NCBI GenBank assembly: GCA_017549325.1
Contig: JAFYVA010000134.1
Span: forward strand, 1 to 9,530
Reading direction: 5' to 3'
Origin: Oscillospiraceae bacterium
Lineage (GTDB): Bacteria; Bacillota_A; Clostridia; Oscillospirales; Oscillospiraceae
Length of the DNA stretch: 9,530 nt
Shown here: positions 1 to 7,927 of the stretch, in pieces
How positions within the stretch are numbered: the stretch's first letter is position 1
Layout: the number at the start of each line of letters is the position of its first letter
Translations under genes and position numbers: made by a program
Notes under the pieces: model-generated
Told to the model about the DNA's origin: nothing
The model's database searches: none
The model's input: only the letters and a program-made list of their open reading frames with translations

Positions 1-81
1 CAGATGGAGACCGTGGGTGCCGAGCTGCGCCGCAACATGCTCTGGGGCAGCGACACCGATCTGGACACCGCATCCAACTAA
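1..81 (+). CDS. ilvC: 3' end of ketol-acid reductoisomerase (partial)
   Basis: The first frame of the window is open from base 1 and stops at TAA 79-81, giving 26 C-terminal residues. The stretch [10 protein letters not shown] resembles the C-terminal end of class I ketol-acid reductoisomerases, which commonly carry a (I/M)E-x-VG-x-x-LR motif close to the last residues. The enzyme converts 2-acetolactate to 2,3-dihydroxyisovalerate with NADPH, directly before the step of the next gene. The stop lies 19 bases before the ilvD start, and the ilvD ribosome site begins 6 bases after it, which fits a co-transcribed ilvC-ilvD pair. Only the tail is visible, so the identification rests on this short motif plus context. 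Confidence 0.7.
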   Translation, partial: QMETVGAELRRNMLWGSDTDLDTASN

Positions 82-100
82 CCCTCAGGAGGAAATGACT

Positions 101-1762
101 ATGCGTTCCGAAGTCGTCAAGGCGGGCATCCCCGCCGCACCCAACCGCTCTTTGCTCTACGCTCTGGGCTATACCAAGGAGGAACTGGAGCGCCCCCTCA
201 TCGGTGTGGTGTGCTCCTATAACGAGATCGTCCCCGGCCACATGAATCTGGACAAGATCGCCGAGGCGGTCAAGGCCGGTATCCGCGCCGCAGGCGGTAC
301 GCCTGTGGAGTTCCCTGCCATCGCCGTGTGCGACGGTATCGCCATGGGCCATGTGGGTATGAAGTACTCCCTCGTCACCCGTGACCTGATCGCCGACTCC
401 ACCGAGGCCATGGCACAGGCCCACCAGTTCGACGGTCTGGTGATGATCCCCAACTGTGATAAGAATGTGCCGGGTCTGCTGATGGCCGCGGCCCGCGTCA
501 ATGTGCCCACCGTGTTCGTCTCCGGCGGCCCCATGCTGGCCGGCACCATGAACGACGGTCGCCGCACCTGCCTGAGCCATATGTTCGAGGCCGTGGGTGC
601 CTACTATGCCGGCAAGATCGACGAGGCCGAGGTGGAGGAGTACGAGAACAACGCCTGCCCCACCTGCGGCTCTTGCTCCGGTATGTACACCGCCAACTCC
701 ATGAACTGCCTCACCGAGGCCATCGGTATGGCCCTGCCCGGCAACGGCACCATCCCCGCCGTGATGTCTGCCCGTCTGCGCCTTGCCAAGCACGCCGGTA
801 TGAAGATCATGGAGCTGGTGGAGCGCAACATCTGCCCCCGCGACATCATGACCGAGGCCGCCTTCCACAACGCCGAGACCATCGATATGGCACTGGGCTG
901 CTCCACCAACACCATGCTGCACCTGCCCGCCATCGCCCACGAGTGCGGTATCGAGCTGAGCTTCGACATGGCCAACGAGATCTCCGACAAGACCCCCAAC
1001 CTGTGCCATCTGGCTCCCGCCGGCAACACCTACATGGAGGATCTTGACCGCGCCGGCGGCGTCAGCGCCGTCATGAGCGAGCTCAATAAGATCGGCCTTC
1101 TCGACACCTCCGTGCTGACCTGCACCGGCAAGACCATGGCCGAGAATCTTCAGGGCGTGGTGAACCGCAATCACGACATTATCCGTCCCATCGACAACCC
1201 CTATACCAAGACCGGCGGCATCGCCGTGCTGAAGGGCAATCTGGCCCCCGACGGCTGCGTGGTCAAGCAGAGCGCCGTGGCGCCCGAGATGATGGTGCAT
1301 CAGGGCCCCGCCCGCGTCTTCGACTGCGAGGACGATGCCATCGCCGCCATCTACGCCGGCAAGATCGTTGCCGGTGACGTGGTGGTCATCCGCTACGAGG
1401 GCCCCAAGGGCGGCCCCGGTATGCGTGAGATGCTCAACCCCACCTCCGCCATCGCCGGTATGGGTCTGGATAAGGATGTGGCCCTCATTACCGACGGCCG
1501 TTTCTCCGGTGCCACCCGCGGCGCTTCCATCGGTCACGTCTCCCCCGAGGCCGCCAGCGGCGGCAACATCGCTCTGGTGGAGGAGGGCGATATCATCTCT
1601 ATCGATATCCCCAACCACACCATCTCCGTGGCCCTCAGCGACGAGGAGCTGGCCTCCCGCCGCGCCAAGTGGGTCTGCCCCGAGCCCCGCATCAAGACCG
1701 GGTATCTGGCCCGCTATGCCAAGATGGTCTCCTCTGCCGACAAGGGCGCCATCCTCGGCTGA
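101..1762 (+). CDS. ilvD: Dihydroxy-acid dehydratase
   Basis: IlvD dehydrates 2,3-dihydroxy-3-methylbutanoate and 2,3-dihydroxy-3-methylpentanoate to the 2-oxoacids that become valine, leucine and isoleucine; it is a cytoplasmic iron-sulfur enzyme. The 553-residue product has the usual family length. Visible motifs are CDGIAMGH (77-84), NCDKNVPG (118-125), [14 protein letters not shown] (186-199), [11 protein letters not shown] (434-444) and [10 protein letters not shown] (465-474). Cys119 and the cysteines near 186-192 are the expected cluster region, and Ser469 in the FSG motif matches the residue thought to act as catalytic base. ATG 101 was chosen because AGGAGG (87-92) lies 8 bases before it; ATG 95 is only 2 bases from that site, and a longer reading from 17 would overlap the ilvC end. 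It sits between the ilvC tail and an AAA+ ATPase gene, on one strand with short gaps. No promoter was seen just upstream. Identification is firm. Confidence 0.97.
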   Translation: MRSEVVKAGIPAAPNRSLLYALGYTKEELERPLIGVVCSYNEIVPGHMNLDKIAEAVKAGIRAAGGTPVEFPAIAVCDGIAMGHVGMKYSLVTRDLIADSTEAMAQAHQFDGLVMIPNCDKNVPGLLMAAARVNVPTVFVSGGPMLAGTMNDGRRTCLSHMFEAVGAYYAGKIDEAEVEEYENNACPTCGSCSGMYTANSMNCLTEAIGMALPGNGTIPAVMSARLRLAKHAGMKIMELVERNICPRDIMTEAAFHNAETIDMALGCSTNTMLHLPAIAHECGIELSFDMANEISDKTPNLCHLAPAGNTYMEDLDRAGGVSAVMSELNKIGLLDTSVLTCTGKTMAENLQGVVNRNHDIIRPIDNPYTKTGGIAVLKGNLAPDGCVVKQSAVAPEMMVHQGPARVFDCEDDAIAAIYAGKIVAGDVVVIRYEGPKGGPGMREMLNPTSAIAGMGLDKDVALITDGRFSGATRGASIGHVSPEAASGGNIALVEEGDIISIDIPNHTISVALSDEELASRRAKWVCPEPRIKTGYLARYAKMVSSADKGAILG

Positions 1763-1795
1763 GAAAACGAAGGAAAACGAGAGGAGGGCAACGGT

Positions 1796-3103
1796 ATGTA
1801 TCGTATCGTATCCCATCTGCTGCTCTTCAGCGACCTGCGCCGCGACGAGATACTGGTGCAGCTGAGCCAAATCTTCCGCGACTGGGAGGCAGGACAGAGC
1901 GACCGCGACGAGCTGATCGGCCGCATCTACGGCCAGATGAAGCGCTTGCTGGATCTGGCCACCGCCTGCGGCTTCGACGAGAATCTGTGGCAGTGCTATC
2001 TGACATGGCTGATGATGACCAACGAGAACTCCTTTACCCGCACCTGTGAGCGTGTCGGGGCACGGGAGGGCAGCGTCAACACCTTCGCCAAGCGGGACTT
2101 TGCCCTGTTCCGCCGTCTGATGGACTTCGACTTCGGCCCCATCGAGGCCGATCTCGGCATCGACTGCTTCTCTGCCCTGTGTCACTACCGCGCCATCCCC
2201 AAGCGGGAGCGGATGTACAACCGCGACGTGAGCGCGCAGGTGCAGTCGCTGCGCCGCCGCTTTGTCGCCGCCCATGAAGAAGAACTCTTCACGGTGATGA
2301 CGGACTACTACCGCGCCTACGGCTACGGCGTCTTTGCCATGAACCGCGCCTTCCGCATCGGCAGCGAGGAGGGGAAGGTCACCTATCTCCCCATCAGCAA
2401 CATCGACGGCGTGATGCTGGATGACCTGCTGGGCTACGAGTTCCAGAAGCAGACGCTGCGGCGCAACACCGAGGCGTTTCTGGAGGGGAAGGCCGCCAAC
2501 AATGTGCTGCTCTACGGCGACGCCGGTACCGGCAAGTCCACCTCCGTCAAGGCCCTTATCAACGAGTACTACGACCGCGGCTTGCGCATGATCGAGATCT
2601 ACAAGCACCAGTTCCGCGATCTCTCGGCGGTGCTGGGCTACATCAAGAACCGCAACTACCGATTCATCATCTTTATTGATGACCTCTCCTTCGAGGAGAA
2701 CGAGGTGGAGTACAAGTTCTTGAAGGCCGTCATCGAGGGCGGCGTGGAGACGCGGCCGGACAACGTGCTGATCTATGCCACCTCCAACCGCCGCAATCTG
2801 GTGCGGGATACGTGGAACGACCGCACCGACATGGAGCATCACGGCGATATCCACCGCTCCGATACGGTGGAGGAGAAGACCTCCCTCTCCGCCCGCTTCG
2901 GCGTGAAGATCAACTACAACGTGCCCACACAGAAGGAGTACCACGCCATCGTGAGGGAGCTGGCCCGCCGCCGCGGCATTACCGTGGAGGAGACGAAGCT
3001 GCTGGACATGGCCAATACGTGGGAGCGCCGCCACCGCGGCTTCTCGGGGCGCGTGGCCCAGCAGTTTGTGGACTACTTGGAGAGCCTGCCCCGCGAGGAA
3101 TAA
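1796..3103 (+). CDS. DUF815-type AAA+ ATPase
   Basis: A 435-residue protein with a helical N-terminal part (about 1-210) followed by a P-loop ATPase domain. Walker A is GDAGTGKST (241-249), and Walker B is FIIFIDDLSFEE (290-301) with two acidic residues. A sensor-1-like ATSN lies at 328-331, and SLSARFG (363-369) carries a candidate arginine finger (Arg367). The layout and the IDDLSFE and LSxRFG signatures match the DUF815 family of AAA+ proteins, whose substrate is not established. No signal peptide or membrane segment is seen, so it should be cytoplasmic. The start ATG 1796 has GAGGAGGG (1781-1788) 7 bases ahead. It begins 33 bases after ilvD and ends just before the terminator at 3111, so it is probably co-transcribed with the isoleucine-valine genes. 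Nothing in the protein itself points to amino-acid synthesis. The family call is good, but the function is unknown. Confidence 0.88.
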   Translation: MYRIVSHLLLFSDLRRDEILVQLSQIFRDWEAGQSDRDELIGRIYGQMKRLLDLATACGFDENLWQCYLTWLMMTNENSFTRTCERVGAREGSVNTFAKRDFALFRRLMDFDFGPIEADLGIDCFSALCHYRAIPKRERMYNRDVSAQVQSLRRRFVAAHEEELFTVMTDYYRAYGYGVFAMNRAFRIGSEEGKVTYLPISNIDGVMLDDLLGYEFQKQTLRRNTEAFLEGKAANNVLLYGDAGTGKSTSVKALINEYYDRGLRMIEIYKHQFRDLSAVLGYIKNRNYRFIIFIDDLSFEENEVEYKFLKAVIEGGVETRPDNVLIYATSNRRNLVRDTWNDRTDMEHHGDIHRSDTVEEKTSLSARFGVKINYNVPTQKEYHAIVRELARRRGITVEETKLLDMANTWERRHRGFSGRVAQQFVDYLESLPREE

Positions 3104-3110
3104 ACGAGAA

Positions 3111-3146
3111 AAAAGAGCTGACCCGACGGGTCAGCTCTTTTGTTGT
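3111..3146. terminator. Bidirectional intrinsic terminator between convergent operons
   Basis: A 14-bp perfect stem (3111-3124 paired with 3128-3141) with a 3-base loop GAC. An A run lies on the left side and TTTTGTTG on the right side. It begins 7 bases after the ATPase stop (+ strand) and lies 16 bases beyond the stop of the convergent MFS gene (- strand, stop at 3158-3160). Either strand therefore gives a GC-rich stem followed by a U-rich tail, so it can end transcription from both sides. Confidence 0.9.
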
Positions 3147-3157
3147 CTGTGGCGGCG

Positions 3158-4339
3158 TTATCCCGCCGCTGCGCGCCAGCGGCGGTAGACGAAGAGGGCG
3201 ACGAGGATCATCGCGCCGTAGCCGCAGGCGGCGATGCGGTAGGTGTTGGCATAGCCCACGGCATCGATGCACAGGCCCCAGACGGTGGCGGCGATGCCGA
3301 TGGCGGCGTCGAAGGCCAGATAGAAGGTACCGTTGGCCGCGCCGCGGCGATGGGGGGCGGCGCGATGGACGGCCAGGGAGCCGTTGACCATCCACACCAC
3401 GCCGTGGACCGCGCCGAAGAGGATGCCCATGGCGATGCAGGCAAGCATCGTGCGGCACCGGGGCAGCAGCAGACACTCGGCGATGCCGCACAGCCACGCG
3501 GGGATCAGCAGGACAAGGGGATTGACCTTACCCACGAAGCGGCTCAGCAGTGTGCGGAACAGGAGGATCGACACGCCCGTGGTGGTGAGGTAGGCGCCCA
3601 GCATCGCCGTGGAGAGGCCGCCGGCGGTGAAGAACAGGGCGATGAACACCATGATGGCGGTGGTGAAGAACAGCGAGCCGAACTCGATGAGGGCCGAGGG
3701 GATGGCGGTGGGCTCGATGAAGGCGCCCTTGTCCTCCCGGGGTGTTTCGCTCTGACGGGAGGCGTATTCGCGCTTGCCCTCGTAGTTGACGAACAGCGAG
3801 AGGACGGTGGCGGCCACGCAGAAGGCGGCGGTGACGTACTGGCTGCTGCGGTTGCCGATGACGGCGACCAGCGTGGTGGCCAGCAGCGGCGCGAAGAGGG
3901 AGGGCAGCGTCTGGCTGATGCCGAAGTAGCCCACGCCCTCGTTGAGGTACTCGTGGGGGATGACGTCGTTGGAGGCGGCCATGTTGGCGGTGGAGGCGGC
4001 GGAGTAGCCGATGCCTTGCACGCCGCGGGCGATGAAGGCGGCGGCCAGCACGGGGATAAAGCCGCAGAAGAAGATGCCCAGGGCATAGAGAACGCAGCCG
4101 ATGAGCATCACGTTGCGGCGGCGGTGGCGGTCGGTGAGGATGCCGTTGACGGGGCGGCTCAGCGCCGAGACGGCGGTGTAGATGGAGGTCAGGATGCCCA
4201 TGGTGGCGGCGGTGCCGCCCAAATCCTCGGTGACATAGAGGGGCAGCACCACGTTGTTCATCTCCGTGGCGGTGCAGAAGCACACGGAGGTGAGGAACAG
4301 CAGGATGAAATAGCGGTTGAAAATGGATTTCTTGCCCAT
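3158..4339 (-). CDS. MFS transporter, 12-TM, drug/sugar type
   Basis: The 393-residue product is strongly hydrophobic through its length and has the size of a 12-helix major facilitator permease. A motif A-like loop follows the second helix, GILTDRHRRR (66-75). An ARGVQGIG motif (104-111) matches the conserved arginine-containing motif of helix 4 in the antiporter branch. A hydrophilic stretch around residues 185-210 is the usual central loop. The start ATG (4337-4339) has GGGAGGGG (4347-4354) 7 bases ahead. A longer reading back to 4678 would lie inside the epimerase gene in another frame. The gene begins 14 bases after the aldose epimerase stop, so the two are probably translated from one message; pairing with a sugar mutarotase hints at a sugar or sugar-derived substrate. 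The helix-4 motif is also common in exporters, so direction and substrate cannot be fixed. Confidence 0.88.
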   Translation of the reverse strand: MGKKSIFNRYFILLFLTSVCFCTATEMNNVVLPLYVTEDLGGTAATMGILTSIYTAVSALSRPVNGILTDRHRRRNVMLIGCVLYALGIFFCGFIPVLAAAFIARGVQGIGYSAASTANMAASNDVIPHEYLNEGVGYFGISQTLPSLFAPLLATTLVAVIGNRSSQYVTAAFCVAATVLSLFVNYEGKREYASRQSETPREDKGAFIEPTAIPSALIEFGSLFFTTAIMVFIALFFTAGGLSTAMLGAYLTTTGVSILLFRTLLSRFVGKVNPLVLLIPAWLCGIAECLLLPRCRTMLACIAMGILFGAVHGVVWMVNGSLAVHRAAPHRRGAANGTFYLAFDAAIGIAATVWGLCIDAVGYANTYRIAACGYGAMILVALFVYRRWRAAAG

Positions 4340-4353
4340 ACTGTGCCCCTCCC

Positions 4354-5235
4354 TTACAGCGTCGTGACGGTGTAGGTCAGGCGTTTGACCTCGCCGCTGT
4401 GGAGCAGCATGGAGTGGCGCTTGTCGCGGAATTCGCCGCTCTCGCCCGCCATGCCGCAGCAGCCGTGCCACGGCTCGAGGCAGATGAAGGGTGCCTCCTC
4501 CGCGCCCTGTGTCCAGATACCCAGCATGGGGAAGCCGGAGAAGTCCACGTGGACGCCGTGGCCGGTGAGACGATGCCGCAGGGCGACGCCCGTGGAGCGC
4601 AGGCCGTCGAAGATGAGGGTGTCGAGACGGGCGTAATCCCCGTGGCGGAGGGCAAAGCGGTCGCTCTTGTCCAGCCACAGCTCCCGCGCGCCGCTGAGCT
4701 GGGCGGTATTGAGGTCGAGGAGCAGCGTATGGGCCGTCTCGGCCTCGTCAAAGACGATCTCGTAGTCGCCGAAGTGCTCGCCCTCGTCGAGGGGGCAGCG
4801 GTAGGCGGTGTGGCCGCCGATGCAGCAGGGCATCGTCTGATCGCCGGTGTTCTCGATGGCGTACTCGGTGGAGAAGCCATCATCGGTGAGACGGTGGGTG
4901 ACGGAGAGGGTGAAGGGGAAGGGGTACTGCGCCAGCGTTTCCTCGCTCTGGTGCAGGCCGAAGGTGATGAAGTCCTCCCCCTGTGCCGTCACGGAAAACG
5001 CACTCTTGCGGGCGAAGCCGTGCTTGGCCATGGGGTAGGCCTTGCCCTCAAAGATAAGGGTATCGTCCTTGGCGCGGCCCACGATGGGGAAGAGGACGGG
5101 GTTGCGGCCCGACCAGTAGGGTGCCTCGCCCGTCCAGATGTACTCTCTGCCGCCGTTGTCTCTGAGGGAGATCAGCTCCGCGCCCAGAGACTCGGTCACG
5201 GCGGTGAAGCGGGCGTTTTTCAGTGTGTATTGCAT
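4354..5235 (-). CDS. Aldose 1-epimerase (LacX/GalM-like mutarotase)
   Basis: Aldose 1-epimerases interconvert the alpha and beta anomers of aldohexoses in the cytoplasm. The 293-residue product has the length of the LacX-type branch. Visible signatures are WSGRNPVLFPIVGR (41-54), KHGFAR (71-76), GGHTAYRCPL (140-149) and APFICLEPWHG (248-258). His72, His142 and Glu254 sit where the family has its two conserved histidines and the catalytic glutamate. The chosen ATG (5233-5235) has GGAGGG (5243-5248 on the + strand) 7 bases ahead. An upstream in-frame start at 5298 would translate the inverted repeat and overlap the promoter, so it was rejected. The gene leads a two-gene unit with the MFS permease. 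Its ribosome site lies inside the long inverted repeat at 5243-5289, which may control its translation. LacX-type members are often of unproven sugar specificity, so no gene symbol is given. Confidence 0.9.
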   Translation of the reverse strand: MQYTLKNARFTAVTESLGAELISLRDNGGREYIWTGEAPYWSGRNPVLFPIVGRAKDDTLIFEGKAYPMAKHGFARKSAFSVTAQGEDFITFGLHQSEETLAQYPFPFTLSVTHRLTDDGFSTEYAIENTGDQTMPCCIGGHTAYRCPLDEGEHFGDYEIVFDEAETAHTLLLDLNTAQLSGARELWLDKSDRFALRHGDYARLDTLIFDGLRSTGVALRHRLTGHGVHVDFSGFPMLGIWTQGAEEAPFICLEPWHGCCGMAGESGEFRDKRHSMLLHSGEVKRLTYTVTTL

Positions 5236-5242
5236 AAACAAA

Positions 5243-5289
5243 CCCTCCGTTTGTCGTATTCTATCCAATAGTATACGACAAACGGAGGG
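5243..5289. repeat. 17-bp perfect inverted repeat over promoter and ribosome site
   Basis: Bases 5243-5259 are the exact reverse complement of 5273-5289. Inside, after a T/T mismatch, CTAT (5261-5264) and ATAG (5268-5271) pair around a 3-base CCA loop, so 21 of 22 positions per arm can pair. On the minus strand the hairpin follows the dehydrogenase gene by about 30 bases and is followed by TTTGTTT, so it resembles an intrinsic terminator. Its 3' arm holds the GGAGGG ribosome site of the epimerase gene, and its 5' arm and loop hold the -10 box. It may serve as terminator, ribosome-site lock in read-through RNA, repressor operator, or a combination of these. Confidence 0.85.
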
Positions 5290-5298
5290 AATTGTCAC
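5270..5298 (-). promoter_or_regulatory. Promoter of the epimerase-MFS unit
   Basis: On the minus strand a -35 box GTGACA (5293-5298) and a -10 box TATACT (5270-5275) are separated by exactly 17 bases; each matches the sigma-A consensus at 5 of 6 positions. Transcription would start near 5262-5264, inside the loop of the inverted repeat, leaving a leader of about 28 bases before the epimerase ATG. That start point excludes the right arm of the repeat from the message. Assigned by eye. Confidence 0.65.
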
Positions 5299-5318
5299 TG
5301 TTTAATTTTTGCGGCGGC

Positions 5319-6266
5319 TTACACGATGTCCTTCAGGTGTTCCATGTTCTTGCGGACACCCTCGCAGCAGTCATGGAAGGTGGCCATTTCCTCTTCGGTG
5401 AGAGGCAGCTCGATGACCTTCTCCACGCCGTTCTTGCCGATGAGGCAGGGGACGCCGACAAACAGGCCCTCTTCGCCGTATTCGCCGCACAGCTCCATGC
5501 TGGCGGGCATGATGGCCTTTTCATCGTGGAGCACGATGCTGACCATGCGGGCGGCAGTGGTGCAGATGCCGTACTCGGTGCACTGCTTGCCCGAATACGT
5601 GACCCAGCCGCCGCCGATGGACTCTTTCTTCAGCGCCTCGCGGTCGAAGCGGAAGCGCTCGTCGGTCTTGGCCCACTCGTCCAGAGGCATACCGCAGAAG
5701 GACACGGCAGACCAGGGGGCGAACTGCAGTGCGCCGTGCTCGCCCAGCATATAGGCGGTGATGGACTTGTGGTCGATGCCGGTCTGGCGGTTCAGCGCCG
5801 AGAGCAGACGGGAGGTGTCCAGGCCGGTGCCGGTACCGAAGACGCGGCCCTTGGGCAGACCCAGCTCCATGGCCAGCTCGCGGGTGACGATGTCACAGGG
5901 GTTGGTGATGTTGATGAGCACGCCGTCAAAGCCGCTGGCCTTGATCTTATGGGCGTAGCTGCGGACGGCGGCGATGGTGAAGTCCATCTCGTCGAGGCGG
6001 TTGCCGGTGGTCAAAAGGGTGATCTTGCCGACACAGTTTACGATCACATCGCAATCCTTCAGATCGGGGAAGTCACCGGCGGAAACGGCCACGCGATGGG
6101 GCATATAGGCCACGGCATCACGCAGATCCTGCACTTCGCTGCAGAGTTTCTTATCGTTCATATCCACCAGCACCAGCTCATCTGCGATGCCCTGAATGGC
6201 CAGAGAGTATGCCACATGGGCACCCACATGGCCCAGACCGATGACGCCGACTTTTCTCGTTTTCAT
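5319..6266 (-). CDS. L-2-hydroxyacid dehydrogenase (lactate / 2-hydroxyisocaproate type)
   Basis: A 315-residue NAD-dependent enzyme of the lactate/malate dehydrogenase family, which interconverts a 2-oxoacid and an L-2-hydroxyacid. The N-terminal Rossmann motif is GLGHVG (10-15), with Asp35 at the end of strand 2 favouring NAD. NITNP (119-123), GTGTGLDTSR (144-153, Asp150 and Arg153) and GEHG (175-178, catalytic His177) are the active-site landmarks. The substrate loop reads KITLLTTGNR (81-90): Arg90 is kept, but the usual lactate-enzyme QKPGETR pattern is missing. The loop and the GFxGVL and GTGTxLDT stretches resemble L-2-hydroxyisocaproate dehydrogenase of lactobacilli, so a larger branched substrate is plausible. 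ATG 6264-6266 has GGAGG (6277-6281) 10 bases ahead; a TTG at 6272 lies too close to that site. It follows the LctP-type permease on the same strand, with 74 bases between, and is probably co-transcribed from the T-box promoter. Family is sure; substrate is inferred. Confidence 0.9.
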   Translation of the reverse strand: MKTRKVGVIGLGHVGAHVAYSLAIQGIADELVLVDMNDKKLCSEVQDLRDAVAYMPHRVAVSAGDFPDLKDCDVIVNCVGKITLLTTGNRLDEMDFTIAAVRSYAHKIKASGFDGVLINITNPCDIVTRELAMELGLPKGRVFGTGTGLDTSRLLSALNRQTGIDHKSITAYMLGEHGALQFAPWSAVSFCGMPLDEWAKTDERFRFDREALKKESIGGGWVTYSGKQCTEYGICTTAARMVSIVLHDEKAIMPASMELCGEYGEEGLFVGVPCLIGKNGVEKVIELPLTEEEMATFHDCCEGVRKNMEHLKDIV

Positions 6267-6305
6267 ATACAAAATACCTCCGAATACAATCGTTTATACG
6301 GGCTT

Positions 6306-6330
6306 TCAGGGAGGGGAAGCCCCTCCCTGA
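6306..6330 (-). other. GC-rich hairpin between permease and dehydrogenase genes
   Basis: An 11-bp perfect stem (6306-6316 with 6320-6330) and a 3-base loop, starting 10 bases after the permease stop codon. On the minus strand it is followed by AAAGCCCG rather than a U run, so it is not a standard intrinsic terminator. It could be an mRNA-stability or processing hairpin that sets the ratio of the two products, or a weak terminator. Confidence 0.7.
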
Positions 6331-6340
6331 GAAAGCGTTG

Positions 6341-7885
6341 TTACATACCGAAATGGGGGAACAGCACCAAGGTGTAGATGAGGGCGAGGATCATGTACAT
6401 CACCACCAGAATGGCGAAGGCGGGGATGGTGCGCTTCATGACCTTGTTCTCGTGACCCACCTCGCCGACGGTGGCGCAGGCGGCAACGGTGTTGTTGGGG
6501 CAGATCAGGTTACCCAGCGAGCCACCGGCGTTCTGACCGGCAAACACGGTGATGGGGTTGATACCCAGCACGCCTGCGGCCTCCACGTGCATACCGGCGA
6601 ACATGATGTTGGAGCCGAGGCCCGTACCGGTGATGAAGGAGCCGAGGGCGCCGATGAACACGGCGGCGGCGGGATAGGCCATACCGGCGACACCGGCGAT
6701 CTTGTTGGCGATGAGGCTCATCATGCCGGTGGTGTTGGACTGCATGATGTAAGCCAGCACCAGGAGGCTGCCCATGGTGATCAGAACAGGCATCACGCCC
6801 TTGATGGTCGTGCCGAAGATCTCAAACATTTCCTTTCTCTTCACGCCCAGCGTGATGGCACCCATGATGCCGCAGAAGAGGATGACGATATCCACCCAGA
6901 CGATGTAGCCGAAGGTGCACATGATGGCGAAGCCGTTTTCCACAATAGCGGGGAAGCCGTAACGGATCACGGGGAGCAGCACCAGCATGTAGATGTAGGG
7001 AGACATGGCGCGGAAGGCGCTGTACTTCTGCTTGGCCTTGTCGCCGCCCTTGTACTTGAACTCCTCGGGGGTGTGGATGGGGAAGAGCTTGACATACACC
7101 ACGGACAGCAGGATGGACAGGAGGCCGGTACCCATAGAGGTGACCTCGGGGCCCACGAAGTTACTCAGTGCGAACATGATAGCGCCGGTGGTCACGCCGG
7201 TGAAGCAGAGGTAGGGGATGATACCCTTGTAGCCCTTGCGGCCGAAAACCATACCGATCATGATGAAGGGAATGATCAGTGCGCCGAACATATGGATGCG
7301 GCCCACCATGGCGGAGTTGAGTGCGTTGGTGGAGATGCCGGCCTCGACGAGAGCGGCACCGCCGTTGATGGTGGTCAGACCTGCACCGCCCCAGGAACAG
7401 GGGGTAGCGTCACCCAACAGGGCGGCGGCGATGGCGGTGATGGGGTCGAAGCCCAGTGCCACCAGGAAAGGAGCGGCGATGGCGGCGGGAGCGCCGGCAC
7501 CGGCGGCACCCTCCAGGAAGATGGGCACCAGCATACCCACGATGATCAGCTGCACGCGGCGGTCAACACCGCTGACGCGGGTAACGGTATTCTTCACATC
7601 CTCGATGGCACCGGTCTTTTTCAGCGTGTTGAGGATGACGAAAGCGCCGAACACCATCAGCACGATCTTAAAGCCTTCCTTGATGCCCTTCCAGAGCAGG
7701 CCGTCGATCACGGAGACATTCTCGTTGAAGGACAGATCACCGATATTGAAATAGGTGAAGGCCAGAAGGATCGTCCAGATCAGTGCCACGGGAGCGACCT
7801 TCATGGCGGGCTTTTTGAGAACCAGAATGCCGATCAGAACAAAAATGATCGGGCTGATGGCCATCACAAAGTTTACGAATTCCAT
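6341..7885 (-). CDS. L-lactate permease family transporter (LctP)
   Basis: The 514-residue product is a multi-helix membrane protein of the lactate permease family, whose known members import lactate or glycolate with protons. Family marks include LEGAAGAGAPAAIAAP (124-139), the family's EGAAGFGxPxAI region with an Ala for Phe change. GALGSFITGTGLGSNIMF (412-429) and GNLICPNNTVAACATVG (458-474) match the two C-terminal conserved blocks. DATPCSWGGAG (159-169) stands where LldP-type members have an NTAPVAFG-like stretch, so the transport path may differ. The start ATG (7883-7885) has GAGG (7895-7898) 9 bases ahead and lies 42 bases past the T-box terminator. A longer reading to 8011 would run through the leader and was rejected. 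Preceded by a T-box and followed by a 2-hydroxyacid dehydrogenase, it more likely carries a 2-hydroxy or 2-oxo monocarboxylate linked to leucine than lactate alone. Substrate is not proven. Confidence 0.9.
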   Translation of the reverse strand: MEFVNFVMAISPIIFVLIGILVLKKPAMKVAPVALIWTILLAFTYFNIGDLSFNENVSVIDGLLWKGIKEGFKIVLMVFGAFVILNTLKKTGAIEDVKNTVTRVSGVDRRVQLIIVGMLVPIFLEGAAGAGAPAAIAAPFLVALGFDPITAIAAALLGDATPCSWGGAGLTTINGGAALVEAGISTNALNSAMVGRIHMFGALIIPFIMIGMVFGRKGYKGIIPYLCFTGVTTGAIMFALSNFVGPEVTSMGTGLLSILLSVVYVKLFPIHTPEEFKYKGGDKAKQKYSAFRAMSPYIYMLVLLPVIRYGFPAIVENGFAIMCTFGYIVWVDIVILFCGIMGAITLGVKRKEMFEIFGTTIKGVMPVLITMGSLLVLAYIMQSNTTGMMSLIANKIAGVAGMAYPAAAVFIGALGSFITGTGLGSNIMFAGMHVEAAGVLGINPITVFAGQNAGGSLGNLICPNNTVAACATVGEVGHENKVMKRTIPAFAILVVMYMILALIYTLVLFPHFGM

Positions 7886-7927
7886 AACTGTTTTCCTCAC
7901 AATCCCTATGATTTGATGTGCGGCAGG

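Noticed and set aside
3140..4375. 411-codon open frame on the + strand
   Set aside because: Antisense to the MFS gene, with a low-complexity Gly/Asp/Ala/Glu composition and no ribosome site; the minus-strand protein has clear membrane helices.
4399..5271. 290-codon open frame on the + strand
   Set aside because: Antisense to the aldose epimerase gene, whose catalytic motifs are all on the minus strand.
5292..6377. 361-codon open frame on the + strand
   Set aside because: Antisense to the dehydrogenase gene, with no recognisable motif and no ribosome site.
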